Assembly (NCBI RefSeq): GCF_042661605.1
Contig: NZ_JBHSWJ010000002.1
Location: 2,852,001 to 2,916,000 of the forward strand
Length of the DNA: 64,000 nucleotides
Source: Branchiibius cervicis
GTDB taxonomy: Bacteria; Actinomycetota; Actinomycetes; Actinomycetales; Dermatophilaceae
Direction of reading: 5' to 3'
Below are positions 1 to 8,813 of this stretch, piece after piece. The notes beneath the pieces were generated by a model, which worked only from the letters and a program-made list of their open reading frames with translations, had not been told where the DNA came from and searched no databases. Each line of letters opens with the position of its first letter. Within the stretch, counting starts at the first letter, position 1. A program made the position numbers and the translations under genes.

Positions 1-528
1 GTTGACGACCAGCAGGTCCTCGTCGGCGACCAGCGTGGAGCCGGCGGGCAGGGTGACGTCCTTGGCCAGGATCTGGCTGCCGGCCTCGAGGCCTTCGACG
101 GACACGACGATGTTCTCGGGGATCGACAGCGGGTCGCTCTCGATGGACAGGGTGTTGTTCTCCAGGACGACGTTGGTCTCCGGGCCGGCCTCGCCTTCGA
201 TGTGCACGGGCACGTCGACGGTGACCTTCTCACCCCTCTTGACGATGATCAGGTCGACGTGGTCGATGACCGGCTTGATGGCGTCGCGCTGCACGTCCTT
301 GGCCAGGGCGAGCTGCTCGTCGCCGTCGATGACCAGGGTGAGGATGGCGTTGGGGTTCTTCAGCGCCAGCATCGTGTCGTGGCCCGGCAGGGTCAGGTGC
401 TGCGGGTCGGTGCCATGCCCGTAGAGAACGGCGGGGATCTTGTGGTCGCGGCGGATGCGCCGAGCGGCACCCTTGCCGAACTCGGTGCGCTTCTCGGCGA
501 TCAGGCGGTTATCGGACTTCGTGGCCAT
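1..528 (-). CDS. rplY: 50S ribosomal protein L25 (general stress protein Ctc type), 3' end cut by window
   Basis: This is ribosomal protein L25 of the longer Ctc/TL5 type, which binds 5S rRNA in the large subunit. 176 codons are visible and the C-terminus lies beyond the left edge. The protein starts MATKSDNRLIAEKRTEFGKG; the N-terminal L25 domain contains the RRDHKIPAVLYG segment, and a second beta-rich Ctc domain starts near residue 100 (KVTVDVPVHIEGEAGPE). The ATG is supported by GAAGGA six bases upstream. It lies downstream of prs and glmU on the same strand, as in many actinobacteria, but a 308-base gap with a hairpin separates it from prs, so it probably has its own promoter. Confidence 0.95.
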   Translation of the reverse strand, partial: MATKSDNRLIAEKRTEFGKGAARRIRRDHKIPAVLYGHGTDPQHLTLPGHDTMLALKNPNAILTLVIDGDEQLALAKDVQRDAIKPVIDHVDLIIVKRGEKVTVDVPVHIEGEAGPETNVVLENNTLSIESDPLSIPENIVVSVEGLEAGSQILAKDVTLPAGSTLVADEDLLVVN

Positions 529-740
529 GACAGGTCCTTCAGGCTTCTCGGATGGATTCGGTGGCGCCTCGACGCGGGACGCGGCATGAACCGACGCGTG
601 CAGGCACGAAATCTCGCCTGAACCTTGTCGATCACGGAGCCGCTCATGCAGCATCCCTCGCCGAGGCAACGTCGTTCATCGTACGGCGAACGGCAGCACC
701 CGCCCAAATCCCGGGTGCCGTCCGATTGACGGTTGTCCGT

Positions 741-780
741 AATCCAGCGGTTGTTTCCCGCCCGGGACAACCGCTGGATT
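741..780 (-). terminator. Perfect 14-bp hairpin between prs and rplY
   Basis: Arms AATCCAGCGGTTGT (741-754) and its exact reverse complement (767-780) enclose a 12-base loop, 57 bases after the prs stop codon. No T-run follows on the minus strand, as is common for actinobacterial terminators, so termination of the glmU-prs transcript is inferred from position and stem strength. The remaining bases of the 529-836 gap show nothing else clear. Confidence 0.6.
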
Positions 781-836
781 GCGGATTGCCGCTGTTGTGC
801 AATAGCGGAGGTCGGCCAGCCGTAGGAGTCAGCAGC

Positions 837-1817
837 TCAGTGGTCGGCGAACATGCTGGTCACCGAACCGTCGCCGAAGACCTGCGAGATCGCTTCGGCC
901 AGTAGCGGCGCGATCGGCAGCACCGTCAGACCCTCGAACTGCTTGTCCGGGCCGACGGGCAACGTGTCGGTGACGATGACCTCACGGGCCACCGAGTCAC
1001 GCAGTCGCTGCACCGCGGGGCCGGAGAAGATCGCGTGCGTCGCGGCGATGATGACGCTGGCGGCGCCTTCCTTCATCAGGGCTTCGGCGGCGTGGCAGAT
1101 CGTCCCGCCGGAGTCGATCATGTCGTCGACCAGGATGCAGGTGCGGCCGTGGACCTGACCGATGACCCTGTTGGCCACCGACTCGTTGGGCCGGGTGACG
1201 TCGCGGGTCTTGTGGATGAAGGCCAACGGGGCGTTGTTCAAGCGCCGCGACCACGACTCGGCCACTTTGATCCGGCCCGCGTCGGGAGAGACGACGACCA
1301 GATCCTCCTCGGCGTACTTCTCCGACACGTAGTCGGTCAGGATCGGCAGCGCCTGAAGGTGGTCGACCGGGCCGTCGAAGAAACCCTGGATCTGGTCGGT
1401 GTGCAGGTCGACCGCGATCAACCGGTCGGCGCCGGCGGTCTTGAACAGGTCGGACATCAGCCGCGCGCTGATCGGCTCGCGGCCGCGGGACTTCTTGTCC
1501 TGGCGGGCGTACCCGTAGAACGGCATGACCACGGTGATCCGCTTGGCCGAGGCGCGCTTGAGCGCATCGACCATGATCAGGTGCTCCATGATCCAGGTGT
1601 TGATCGGGGCGGTGTGGCTCTGGATGACGAACGCGTCGCAGCCGCGCACGGACTCCTCATAACGCACGTACAACTCGGTGTTGGCGAAGTCGTAGGCCGC
1701 TGTCGGCACCAACTCGGTGCCCAACTCCTTGGCCACGTGCTGCGCGAGATCGGGGTGGCCCCGCCCGCTGAAGACCATGAGGTTCTTCTCGGTGGTGCGC
1801 TTCATGCCGATGTTCAT
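837..1817 (-). CDS. prs: Ribose-phosphate pyrophosphokinase (PRPP synthetase)
   Basis: The enzyme makes 5-phosphoribosyl 1-diphosphate from ribose 5-phosphate and ATP for purine, pyrimidine, histidine, tryptophan and NAD synthesis. At 326 residues it has the normal class I length. Visible motifs are the flexible-loop region YGYARQDKKSRGREPIS, the VDLHTDQIQGFFD segment and the PRPP-binding loop ILVDDMIDSGGT at about residues 230-242. The ATG overlaps the glmU stop as ATGA, so the pair is translationally coupled. MKRTTEK four residues downstream is an alternative start. Confidence 0.97.
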   Translation of the reverse strand: MNIGMKRTTEKNLMVFSGRGHPDLAQHVAKELGTELVPTAAYDFANTELYVRYEESVRGCDAFVIQSHTAPINTWIMEHLIMVDALKRASAKRITVVMPFYGYARQDKKSRGREPISARLMSDLFKTAGADRLIAVDLHTDQIQGFFDGPVDHLQALPILTDYVSEKYAEEDLVVVSPDAGRIKVAESWSRRLNNAPLAFIHKTRDVTRPNESVANRVIGQVHGRTCILVDDMIDSGGTICHAAEALMKEGAASVIIAATHAIFSGPAVQRLRDSVAREVIVTDTLPVGPDKQFEGLTVLPIAPLLAEAISQVFGDGSVTSMFADH

Positions 1818-3343
1818 GCGTTCTCTTCCGTGACTGCCGACGCCGATGGCGCTGATTCTTCCAATCCCTGTTGAACTGCGGCGATCCCATGGGCGACCGC
1901 TGCCTGTGCAGCGGCGTCCGTCGCCGACCCGGCGCGGCGACGGGCGACCCAGCCCTCGACGTTGCGCTGCCGGGCACGCGTGACCGCCAACTCGCCCGGA
2001 CCGACCGGCGCCGTGACCGCTGAACCCGCCGCGACGTACGTGCCGTCGGCGATCGATCCGGGCGCCACGATCACGCTGTTGGACCCGACGAAGCTGTACC
2101 GCCCGACATTCGTGTGGTTCTTGGTGACCCCGTCGTAGTTGGCGAAGATCGTGCCGGCGCCGATGTTGGCTCCCTCACCGATCGTGGCGTCGCCGCAGTA
2201 GGTCAGGTGTGGCACCTTCGCGTCGTCACCGATCTGCGCGTTCTTGGTCTCGACGAATCCGCCGATCTTGCCGCGAGCGCCGAGGGTGGTGCCGGGACGC
2301 AGGTAGGAGAACGGACCCACCGTGGCCTGCGGGCCGATGACGGCCAGTTCGGCATGCGTGCGTACGACGCTCGCCCCGTCGTCGACTTCGGTGTCCTTGA
2401 GGGTGGTGTCGGGCCCGATGGTGCATTCGACACCGATGCTGGTGGCGCCGAGCAGTTGGCAGCCGGGGTGGATGACGGTGTCGGCTCCGACGGTGACCTC
2501 GGCGTCCACCCACGTCGTGGCCGGATCGATGACGATCGCGCCCTGCTCCACCATCAGCTTCTTGACCAGGCGCTCGTTGAGTTCCTTGCCCAGTTGCGCC
2601 AGTTGCGACTTGTCGTTGACCCCCAGGATCTGCGGGGTGTCATCGATGACCAGGGCCTCGACCCGGCCGCCGCGGTCCCTGGCCAGCGCGAGCACGTCGG
2701 TGAGGTACTTCTCGCGCTGGTTGTTGTCGGTGCCGACCTGCGGCAGCAGTTCGCGCAGTACATCAACGCTGAATGCGTAGATCCCCGAGTTGATCTCGTT
2801 GATCTCGACCGCGTGCGCGAGTGGGCCGCCCTCGGCCTGGGCGGCGCGGGCGTCCTTGTCCTCGATGATGCCGGTGACGCTGCCGTCGGCGTCGCGCAGG
2901 ATCCGGCCGTAGCCGGCCGGGTCGGGCAGGTGCGTGGTGAGCACCGTGATGGCGTTGGCCGTGGCTTCGTGCTGCTGCGTCAGCGACACCAGCGTCTCGG
3001 CGGAGAGCAAGGGGGTGTCGCCGTACGTGACGATGACGGTGCCGGCAAGGTCCGAGGGCAGCGCGGCCAGCCCGCACTCGGCGGCCCGGCCGGTCCCGGG
3101 GATGTCGTCCTGGTCGGCGATGACGGCCTCGGGGAAAGTGGCCAGCACCTCGGCGGCGACCGCATCGCGATGGGCCCGGACGGTGACCGCGATGTGCGGG
3201 GCGTTGGTGCCGGCAGCGGCGTGCACGGCATGGGAGATCAGCGTGCGGCCGGCGATCTTGTGCAGCATCTTGCTGGTCTGGCTACGCATCCGCGTGCCGT
3301 CACCGGCTGCGAGGACGATCACGGCGGCAGGGGTGGCGCTCAC
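1814..3343 (-). CDS. glmU: Bifunctional UDP-N-acetylglucosamine pyrophosphorylase / glucosamine-1-phosphate N-acetyltransferase
   Basis: GlmU catalyses the last two steps to UDP-GlcNAc for peptidoglycan. The 509-residue protein has an N-terminal nucleotidyltransferase domain with LAAGDGTRMR and the downstream lysine, and a left-handed beta-helix acetyltransferase domain in the C-terminal half (GGFVETKNA, HLTYCGDATIGEGANIG, GTIFANYDG). The usual Pro-Lys of the signature is Ser-Lys here. The GTG start (VSATPAAVIVL) has AAAGGAGT just upstream; the frame stays open further 5' but that part has no homology-like content. It overlaps prs by 4 bases. Confidence 0.97.
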   Translation of the reverse strand: MSATPAAVIVLAAGDGTRMRSQTSKMLHKIAGRTLISHAVHAAAGTNAPHIAVTVRAHRDAVAAEVLATFPEAVIADQDDIPGTGRAAECGLAALPSDLAGTVIVTYGDTPLLSAETLVSLTQQHEATANAITVLTTHLPDPAGYGRILRDADGSVTGIIEDKDARAAQAEGGPLAHAVEINEINSGIYAFSVDVLRELLPQVGTDNNQREKYLTDVLALARDRGGRVEALVIDDTPQILGVNDKSQLAQLGKELNERLVKKLMVEQGAIVIDPATTWVDAEVTVGADTVIHPGCQLLGATSIGVECTIGPDTTLKDTEVDDGASVVRTHAELAVIGPQATVGPFSYLRPGTTLGARGKIGGFVETKNAQIGDDAKVPHLTYCGDATIGEGANIGAGTIFANYDGVTKNHTNVGRYSFVGSNSVIVAPGSIADGTYVAAGSAVTAPVGPGELAVTRARQRNVEGWVARRRAGSATDAAAQAAVAHGIAAVQQGLEESAPSASAVTEENA

Positions 3344-3469
3344 TCGCGAGACTCCTTTGATCGAGCGGCCGGTCGCCCGTCGACGGGCATCACCACAGGC
3401 GATGTTACCGGCTGGACACCCACGGTTCGGCCACCCGTTGCCGATGGGCGCTGGCCTACAGTGACGGTG

Positions 3470-4153
3470 ATGAGCCAGCGAGCCGGTACCGCGAGGGTAC
3501 GCACGGCCCGGGTGTGGCACCTCGTCGTCGCGACCGGGGTCGGAGTTGGTCTGCTGCTGCAGCTGTGGCTGGTGCTCGCGGGCGGCACCGACGTCAACTC
3601 CGGTGATTCCGGCACGGCTGTGCCGCTGGGCACGCGACTGGTGCGTCTGCTGAGTTACTTCACCATCCAGAGCAACATCCTGGTCTTCGTCAGCGTCCTT
3701 GCCCTGGCGATCGACCCGCGGCGGGATGGGCCGCTGTGGCGCGTGCTGCGGCTGGACGGATTGCTCGGCATCGTGGTCACCGGCCTGGTCTACGAGGTGG
3801 CGTTGCGCAGCCTGCTCGATCTGCACGGCCTGGCTTGGTGGACCGACACCCTGCTGCACGTCTTCGCCCCGTGGTTGACCTTGCTGGGCTGGCTGCTGTT
3901 CGGCCCCCGCCCCCGGATCAGGTGGAGCACCGTCGCCCGGGCGATGATCTGGCCCGCGGCGTGGCTGCTCTACACGTTCGTACACGGCGCCGTCAGCGGT
4001 TGGTATCCGTATCCGTTCCTTGACGTGACCGAACTCGGCTACCCCGTGGCGCTGCGCAACACTGCCCTGGTCCTGGCGCTGGGGATCCTGCTGGCGTCCG
4101 CCTACAAACTTCTGGATGACCGCCTACCGGCGCTGCAGCAAAGGAGCCAGTGA
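3470..4153 (+). CDS. Pr6Pr/FAR-17a-AIG1-like integral membrane protein
   Basis: The 227-residue protein has six predicted membrane helices (for example WHLVVATGVGVGLLLQLW and IVVTGLVYEVALR) and the conserved-looking FTIQSNILVF and FVHGAVSGWYPYPFLDV segments of the Pr6Pr membrane family, whose function is unknown. TACAGT lies 7 bases before the ATG, with no Shine-Dalgarno sequence, so the transcript is probably leaderless. The long upstream extension of this frame runs antisense to glmU and is a shadow. The stop overlaps the start of the following peptidase gene (TGATG), so the two are probably co-transcribed. Confidence 0.85.
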   Translation: MSQRAGTARVRTARVWHLVVATGVGVGLLLQLWLVLAGGTDVNSGDSGTAVPLGTRLVRLLSYFTIQSNILVFVSVLALAIDPRRDGPLWRVLRLDGLLGIVVTGLVYEVALRSLLDLHGLAWWTDTLLHVFAPWLTLLGWLLFGPRPRIRWSTVARAMIWPAAWLLYTFVHGAVSGWYPYPFLDVTELGYPVALRNTALVLALGILLASAYKLLDDRLPALQQRSQ

Positions 4154-5012
4154 TGGCGACCGTCACCGATGTCGTGGGGATCGCGGGTGTCCGGGTCGGG
4201 CACTGGACCGACGAGGTGGCCCGCACCGGCTGCACCTTGGTGGACCTCCCGCCGGGCAGCGTCGCCTCGGTGGAGGTGCGCGGCGGTGCTCCGGCGTCCC
4301 GGGAGTTGGACGCCCTGGCACCGGACAAGACCGTGCAGACCTTCGAAGGTGTGCTGTTGGCCGGCGGATCCGCCTTCGGCCTGGCGGCCGCCGACGGTGT
4401 GATGCGCTTCTACGCCGACCAGGGCCGGGGGTGCCGACCCCGGCGGGCAACGTTCCCGTGGTGCCCACCCTCGCCCTGTTCGATCGCCTCGTCGGCTCGC
4501 CCGACGCCTATCCGGACGCGGACGCGGGGTACGCGGCGGCCCAGGACACGGCGTACGTGCTGAACGGTGCACTGGGCGCCGGCACGGGTGCCTGCGTCTC
4601 GAACTGGCGCGGGGAGGCGCGCCGACCGGGTGGATTGCGGTACGCCGAGGTGCAGGTAGGCGAGTTGGTGGTGGGTGCGCTGTGCGCGGTGAACGCATTC
4701 GGTGACGTCGACCCCGGCACCGATCCGGTCGATCTGTCGATCGTCGATGCGCTCATGGCGGCAGTTCCTTCGGAACGCACCAACACCACGATCGGCGTCG
4801 TCGTGACGAACGCCTCGCTCAACAAGGCCGATTGCTTCGTGGTGGCCCAGGGCGCCCACGACGGGCTGGCACGGGCGATCACGCCGCCGCACACCCGCTT
4901 CGACGGGGACGCCTTCGTGGCCGCGGCCACCGGCCAGGTGCCGACCCACGTCGACATCGTGCGGTTGCTCGCGGTGGACGCCGTGTGCACCGCCGTCCGC
5001 GCCGTGGATTGA
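4153..5012 (+). pseudogene. P1 family (S58/DmpA-like) peptidase, frameshifted
   Basis: Members of family S58 are self-processing N-terminal-nucleophile aminopeptidases/D-esterases. The first part (MATVTDVVGIAGVRVGHWTD to ADGVMRFYADQGRG) reads in one frame; the rest (VPTPAGNVPVVPTLALFDRL to the end) reads in another. The break is at the five-G run 4427-4431; one extra G restores the normal continuation. The nucleophile region TTIGVVVTNASLNKAD and GGSAFGLAAADG are intact. It overlaps the upstream membrane-protein gene by one base. The break is probably a sequence error, but a real inactivation cannot be excluded. Confidence 0.85.
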
Positions 5013-5142
5013 GCATTCCGCGCCGCCCGTGGCCGTTCTAACCTGGAGTTGAGCCCGACTTCTATCGCACCAAACGCGCGCCCGACATCCGCCGGACGCG
5101 ACGTAGCCGCAACACCGCGGCGTGAGCGAAAGGCAGGCGATC

Positions 5143-6198
5143 ATGAAGGCGCTCGTATTCCACGGACCGGGCCAGAAGGACTGGGAAGAGGTCCCCGACC
5201 CGATGATCCTCAAACCCACCGACGCCATCGTGCAGATCGAGCGCACGACCATCTGCGGGACCGACCTGCACATCCTCAAGGGCGACGTCCCGGCGGTGAC
5301 CGACGGGCGGATCCTCGGCCACGAGGGTGTCGGCGTCATCACCGAAATAGGCTCTGCCATCACCGATCTCGCGGTCGGTGACCGAGTCATCATCTCGTGC
5401 ATCTCCTCGTGCGGGAAGTGCAGCTACTGCAAAAAGGGCATCTATTCGCACTGCCTGGCCGACGAGGGCGCAAGCGGGATCGGCTGGATCTTCGGGCACC
5501 TGATCGACGGCACGCAGGCGGAGTACGTGCGGGTGCCGTTCGCGGAGACCTCGCTCTACAAGCTGCCCGAGGGTGTCGCAGCGGAGGAAGCGGTGATGAT
5601 CTCCGACATCCTGCCGACCGGGCACGAGATCGGGATCCGCTACGGCAACGTGCAGCCCGGTGACGTGGTGGCCATCATCGGGGCCGGGCCGGTCGGCCTG
5701 GCAGCGATGGCGACCGCAGGACTTTACGGGCCCAGCAGGGTGATCGCCGTCGACCTGGACCCCAACCGGGTCGAGCAGGCCAAACGGTTCGGGGCGACCG
5801 ACGGGGTGGTGTCCTCCGACGCCGACTGGCGCGAGCAGGTCCTCGCCATGACCGACGGGCTCGGCGTGGACGTCTCGGTCGAGGCGGTCGGGGTCCCGGC
5901 GACCTGGGACATGGCGCTGTCCCTGGTGCGGCCCGGCGGACACGTCGCCAACGTCGGGGTGCACGGCAAGCCGGTGGAGTTCCCCCTGGACACCAAGTGG
6001 ATCGACAACATCATGGTTTCGACCGGCCTGGTCAACACGAACACCTCGCCGATGCTGATCAAGATGCTCGCGCAGCACAAGATCGATGCCGGGGACTTCA
6101 TCAGCCACCGGTTCGCTCTCGGCGACATCCTCGATGCCTACGACACCTTCTCCCGCGCCGCGGAAACCAAAGCGTTGAAGGTCATCCTGGAGGCGTAG
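5143..6198 (+). CDS. Zinc-dependent alcohol dehydrogenase
   Basis: This is a medium-chain dehydrogenase/reductase of 351 residues that oxidises an alcohol with NAD(P). Catalytic zinc ligands are visible in TICGTD and the GHEGVGVI motif. The structural zinc is bound by the four cysteines of the CGKCSYCKKGIYSHC region, and the Rossmann glycines are in IIGAGPVGLAA. MKALVFHGPGQ fits the family N-terminus; the start at 5143 has a purine-rich GCGAAAGG upstream. It stands alone between the broken peptidase and a tRNA and is followed by a strong hairpin. The substrate is not evident. Confidence 0.92.
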   Translation: MKALVFHGPGQKDWEEVPDPMILKPTDAIVQIERTTICGTDLHILKGDVPAVTDGRILGHEGVGVITEIGSAITDLAVGDRVIISCISSCGKCSYCKKGIYSHCLADEGASGIGWIFGHLIDGTQAEYVRVPFAETSLYKLPEGVAAEEAVMISDILPTGHEIGIRYGNVQPGDVVAIIGAGPVGLAAMATAGLYGPSRVIAVDLDPNRVEQAKRFGATDGVVSSDADWREQVLAMTDGLGVDVSVEAVGVPATWDMALSLVRPGGHVANVGVHGKPVEFPLDTKWIDNIMVSTGLVNTNTSPMLIKMLAQHKIDAGDFISHRFALGDILDAYDTFSRAAETKALKVILEA

Positions 6199-6205
6199 CA
6201 CCGCG

Positions 6206-6235
6206 TCGGCCCGCCACTTCCCAGCGGCGGGCCGA
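6206..6235 (+). terminator. Hairpin terminator after the alcohol dehydrogenase
   Basis: TCGGCCCGCC (6206-6215) pairs perfectly with 6226-6235 across a 10-base loop, starting 8 bases after the stop codon. A short GT-rich tail follows, without a clean T-run. It also lies just 3' of the minus-strand tRNA-Gln gene, so it may serve both sides. Confidence 0.7.
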
Positions 6236-6249
6236 CCTGTGTGCAGGGC

Positions 6250-6327
6250 TCCCCGGGTTGGAATCGAACCAACGTCGCTAATCCTGATTCAAAGTCAGGC
6301 GGCCCCTGCCAGCAGAGCAACCGGGGA
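6250..6327 (-). tRNA. tRNA-Gln (anticodon TTG)
   Basis: Read on the minus strand, the 7-bp acceptor stem TCCCCGG/CCGGGGA, the anticodon arm CCTGA-CTTTGAA-TCAGG with TTG at the anticodon position, and the T arm GTTGG-TTCGATT-CCAAC are all present. No CCA is encoded directly after the acceptor stem. The D arm (GCTC/GGGC) is less tidy, which leaves a small uncertainty about its exact folding. Confidence 0.9.
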
Positions 6328-6393
6328 ACGACCTATCCACTCGGGCAGGCCACGGGCAAGCGTAAACGACGTATTGGGTGGACAATAAACGCC

Positions 6394-7068
6394 ATGAAGC
6401 CACAACGTCAGCGGATGACCGCAGCCGAGCGCCGCGAACAGCTGATCACCGTCGCCCGCGAGGTCTTCGCTGAAGAGGGTGTCCAGGGCGTCTCCGTCGA
6501 GCAACTCGCGTCCCGTGCGTCGGTCACAAAACCGGTCATTTACGAGCACTTCGGCGGCAAGGAAGGGCTGTACGCCGTGGTCATCGACCGCTCCATGCGC
6601 GAGTTGGCCGACGCGGTCACCGAATTCCTGGGCGACTGCGACGGGGAGCGCGAGTTGCTCGAGCAGGCCGTGTGGGGACTGCTGACCTTCGTAGAGGAGC
6701 AACCGGCAGCATTTCGCGTCCTCACCCGTGATGCGCCGAGCTGGCACACCACCGGCTCGCTGGCCAGCCTGATGTCGGAGGTCGCGCGTGCGGTCGAAAG
6801 CGCGCTGGTGCCGATGTTCGACCGCCACCAGATCGACCCGACACCGGTGCCGATCTACACCCAGATGCTGGTCGGGCAGATCGCCCTGTCCGGTGACTGG
6901 TGGCTGGAGAGAGGCGCGGACTTCGACAAGGAGCAGGTGGCCCAGCACATCGTGAACCTCACCTGGAACGGCATGCGCGGCCTTCAGCAGAACCCGACGC
7001 TGAAGTACAGCGGGCACCTGCACGCACGCGACGAGTCCCGCGAGACGGCAGCGGCCAGCGCGGTCTAG
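6394..7068 (+). CDS. TetR/AcrR family transcriptional regulator
   Basis: The 224-residue protein has the TetR DNA-binding domain at its N-terminus (AERREQLITVAREVFAEEGVQGVSVEQLA then SVTKPVIYEHFGGKEGLY) and a helical ligand/dimer domain after it. The start MKPQRQRM was chosen because the region upstream is the tRNA gene; MTAAERREQ seven codons later is an alternative. A short inverted repeat TATTG-N6-CAATA ends 6 bases before the ATG and may be its own operator. Its stop overlaps the convergent VOC gene by 3 bases. The ligand is unknown. Confidence 0.92.
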   Translation: MKPQRQRMTAAERREQLITVAREVFAEEGVQGVSVEQLASRASVTKPVIYEHFGGKEGLYAVVIDRSMRELADAVTEFLGDCDGERELLEQAVWGLLTFVEEQPAAFRVLTRDAPSWHTTGSLASLMSEVARAVESALVPMFDRHQIDPTPVPIYTQMLVGQIALSGDWWLERGADFDKEQVAQHIVNLTWNGMRGLQQNPTLKYSGHLHARDESRETAAASAV

Positions 7069-7421
7069 ACCTGCTGGATCTCCAGTCGGTTACCCACCGG
7101 ATCAACGGTGTGGAACCGCCGCACCCCGGGGATCGAGTCGTCGAAGGTCACCTGGTGTCCCGCTGCCCGTACGGCGCTCGCCGCGGTTTCCAGGTCGTCC
7201 ACCAGCAAGCAGGGATGCGCCTTGCGCGCCGGCCGGAAGTCCGGCTCAACGCCGCAGTGCAGTTCCTGCGGGCCGACCCGGAACCAGCAGCCGCCCCGGG
7301 CAGCCAGGATCGCCGGCTTGGGAATCTCCGGAAGGCCGAGGACTGCGCCGTAGAACGCGCGCAGGTCGTCCTCGCGGCCGCCGGGGCAGGCGATCTGGAC
7401 ATGATGCAGGCCGGTGATCAC
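7065..7421 (-). CDS. VOC family (glyoxalase/bleomycin-resistance fold) protein
   Basis: This is a single vicinal-oxygen-chelate domain of 118 residues: ITGLHHVQIACPGG at the start, LRAFYGAVLGLPEIPKP, GLxxxELHCGVE and the final DPVGNRLEIQQV that carries the usual metal-ligand Glu. These proteins are small metal-binding enzymes or binding proteins of varied function. The GTG start overlaps the stop of the tam gene upstream (GTGA), so the two form an operon. The end is convergent and overlapping with the TetR gene. Confidence 0.88.
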   Translation of the reverse strand: MITGLHHVQIACPGGREDDLRAFYGAVLGLPEIPKPAILAARGGCWFRVGPQELHCGVEPDFRPARKAHPCLLVDDLETAASAVRAAGHQVTFDDSIPGVRRFHTVDPVGNRLEIQQV

Positions 7422-8200
7422 AGCGCACCCACGGCAAAGACGCGGCGGAACTCGAACGGCACACCGTAGGGCTTGCGCGGGTACGCCTGGTCGTACTTCG
7501 CGGTGAGCGCCGCTTGGAAGGGCTCGATCTCCTCCGGGCGCAGCCGGTCCAGCACCGGCCGCAGGCCCGTGCCGCGCACCCACTCCAACACCGGACTGCG
7601 TTGTGTCCCAGCAGGATCCAGCATCTGCAGATAGGTCGTCTCCCACACGTCCAGGTGCGAGCACCGGGTAGCCAACAGATCGGCGTACCCGGTGGGGTCC
7701 TCGACCGCGTCGGACCGCAGGGCGCCTACCAGGTCCTGCGCCCGCGGGTGCTGCGCGACGGTCTCGCGGATCAGCCGGTGCGACGGGGCGTCGAAGTTGC
7801 CGGGCACCTGCATCGCGAACCAGCCGCCCTCGGGCATGGCCTGCAGCCAGCGCGGGATCAGGGCACGATGGGTCGGCACCCATTGCAGCGTGGCGTTGGT
7901 GATCAGGACGTCCGGGGTGGCGGCGGGATCCCAGTCCTCCACGCTGCTCACCTGCCACTCCACCCGACCGTCGGTGTCGATCTCGCGGGCCCGCTCGATC
8001 ATCTCCGGCGAGGAGTCGATCCCGACGATGCGCGCATCCGGCCAGCGCTGCGCCATGAGCAACGTCAGCGGACCGTTGCCGCAGCCGAGGTCAACGACCA
8101 ACCGCGGATCCTCGGCCCCCACCCGCGACAGCAGATCAATGAACGGCCGGTCGCGCAGGGTGGCGAACTTCTCGTACTGCGTCGGATCCCAGGTCGGCAT
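7418..8200 (-). CDS. tam: Trans-aconitate 2-methyltransferase-like SAM methyltransferase
   Basis: At 260 residues with MPTWDPTQYEKFATLRDRPFxDLL at the N-terminus, it matches the Tam family, which methylates trans-aconitate, an inhibitor of aconitase. The SAM-binding motif is VVDLGCGNGPLT; the acidic loop is VGIDSSPEMIERA, and ITNATLQWVPTH is motif IV. It is divergent from a MarR regulator gene, and the 28-bp palindrome at 8216-8243 lies 16 bases before the ATG, so MarR probably controls both genes. The substrate assignment rests on family likeness only. Confidence 0.88.
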   Translation of the reverse strand: MPTWDPTQYEKFATLRDRPFIDLLSRVGAEDPRLVVDLGCGNGPLTLLMAQRWPDARIVGIDSSPEMIERAREIDTDGRVEWQVSSVEDWDPAATPDVLITNATLQWVPTHRALIPRWLQAMPEGGWFAMQVPGNFDAPSHRLIRETVAQHPRAQDLVGALRSDAVEDPTGYADLLATRCSHLDVWETTYLQMLDPAGTQRSPVLEWVRGTGLRPVLDRLRPEEIEPFQAALTAKYDQAYPRKPYGVPFEFRRVFAVGAL

Positions 8201-8215
8201 CGTTGCCTCCTCGTA

Positions 8216-8271
8216 GAAAGTATCTTGACGTCAAGATACTTTCGAGATATCTCGATGTCAAGAGACTTGAC
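8216..8271. promoter_or_regulatory. MarR-type operator cluster between tam and marR
   Basis: A perfect 28-bp palindrome occupies 8216-8243 (core TATCTTGACGTCAAGATA). It abuts a 12-bp palindrome CGAGATATCTCG (8243-8254) and a looser GTCAAG-AGA-CTTGAC inverted repeat (8257-8271). The first and third share the TTGAC/GTCAA half-sites typical of MarR-family operators. The third ends just before TACGAT (8274-8279), the probable -10 of the leaderless marR gene at 8286. Confidence 0.8.
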
Positions 8272-8285
8272 GCTACGATGACCGT

Positions 8286-8789
8286 ATGGGTGCACCGCTC
8301 GCCGACGAGGTCGACAGCATCGTCGCCGCATGGCACCGCGAGCGACCGGACCTGGATGTCGATCCGCTACAGGTGTTTTCGCGGATCTCGCGGCTCGACA
8401 CGTTGTTGGAACAAGCGCGCGCGGCGGCTTTCGACGAGCACGACCTGGAGACCTGGGAGTTCGACGTGCTGTCGGCGCTGCGCCGGGTCGGAGCGCCGTA
8501 CCAGCTCTCCCCCGGCGTGCTCGTGCAGCAAACGCTCGTGACCAGCGGAACGATGACCAACCGGGTGGACCGGCTCGAGCGACGGGGACTGGTACGCCGA
8601 CTGCCCGATCCGCGCGACCGTCGCGGAGTCCTGGTGCAACTCACCCCCGCCGGCCGCACCCTGGTCGACGAGGCCATGGCCGATCTGCTCGAACACGAGC
8701 GGGAACTCCTTGCGCGGATGCCGGCACGGGATCGCGAACGCTTGGCGGGGGCATTGCGCGCCCTGCTGTCGGCGGTCGAGTCCGGCTGA
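8286..8789 (+). CDS. MarR family transcriptional regulator
   Basis: The 167-residue protein has the MarR winged-helix fold: FDVLSALRRVG, the recognition segment VTSGTMTNRVDRLERRGLV, and the wing RRLPDPRDRRGVLVQLTPAGR. It is of the longer type in which the N-terminal helix carries an extra tryptophan-rich stretch (VAAWHRERPDLDVDPLQVFSRI). TACGAT six bases before the ATG, with no Shine-Dalgarno, points to leaderless expression. The operator cluster directly upstream suggests autorepression and control of the divergent tam gene. Confidence 0.93.
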   Translation: MGAPLADEVDSIVAAWHRERPDLDVDPLQVFSRISRLDTLLEQARAAAFDEHDLETWEFDVLSALRRVGAPYQLSPGVLVQQTLVTSGTMTNRVDRLERRGLVRRLPDPRDRRGVLVQLTPAGRTLVDEAMADLLEHERELLARMPARDRERLAGALRALLSAVESG

Positions 8790-8813
8790 CGCCCGTCTGC
8801 CTAGACTCGAACC

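Noticed and set aside
2114..3460. Long plus-strand frame opposite glmU, running into the Pr6Pr gene
   Set aside because: It is Asp/Gly/Val-rich antisense of glmU. Only the part from 3470 has membrane-protein content and a promoter signal.
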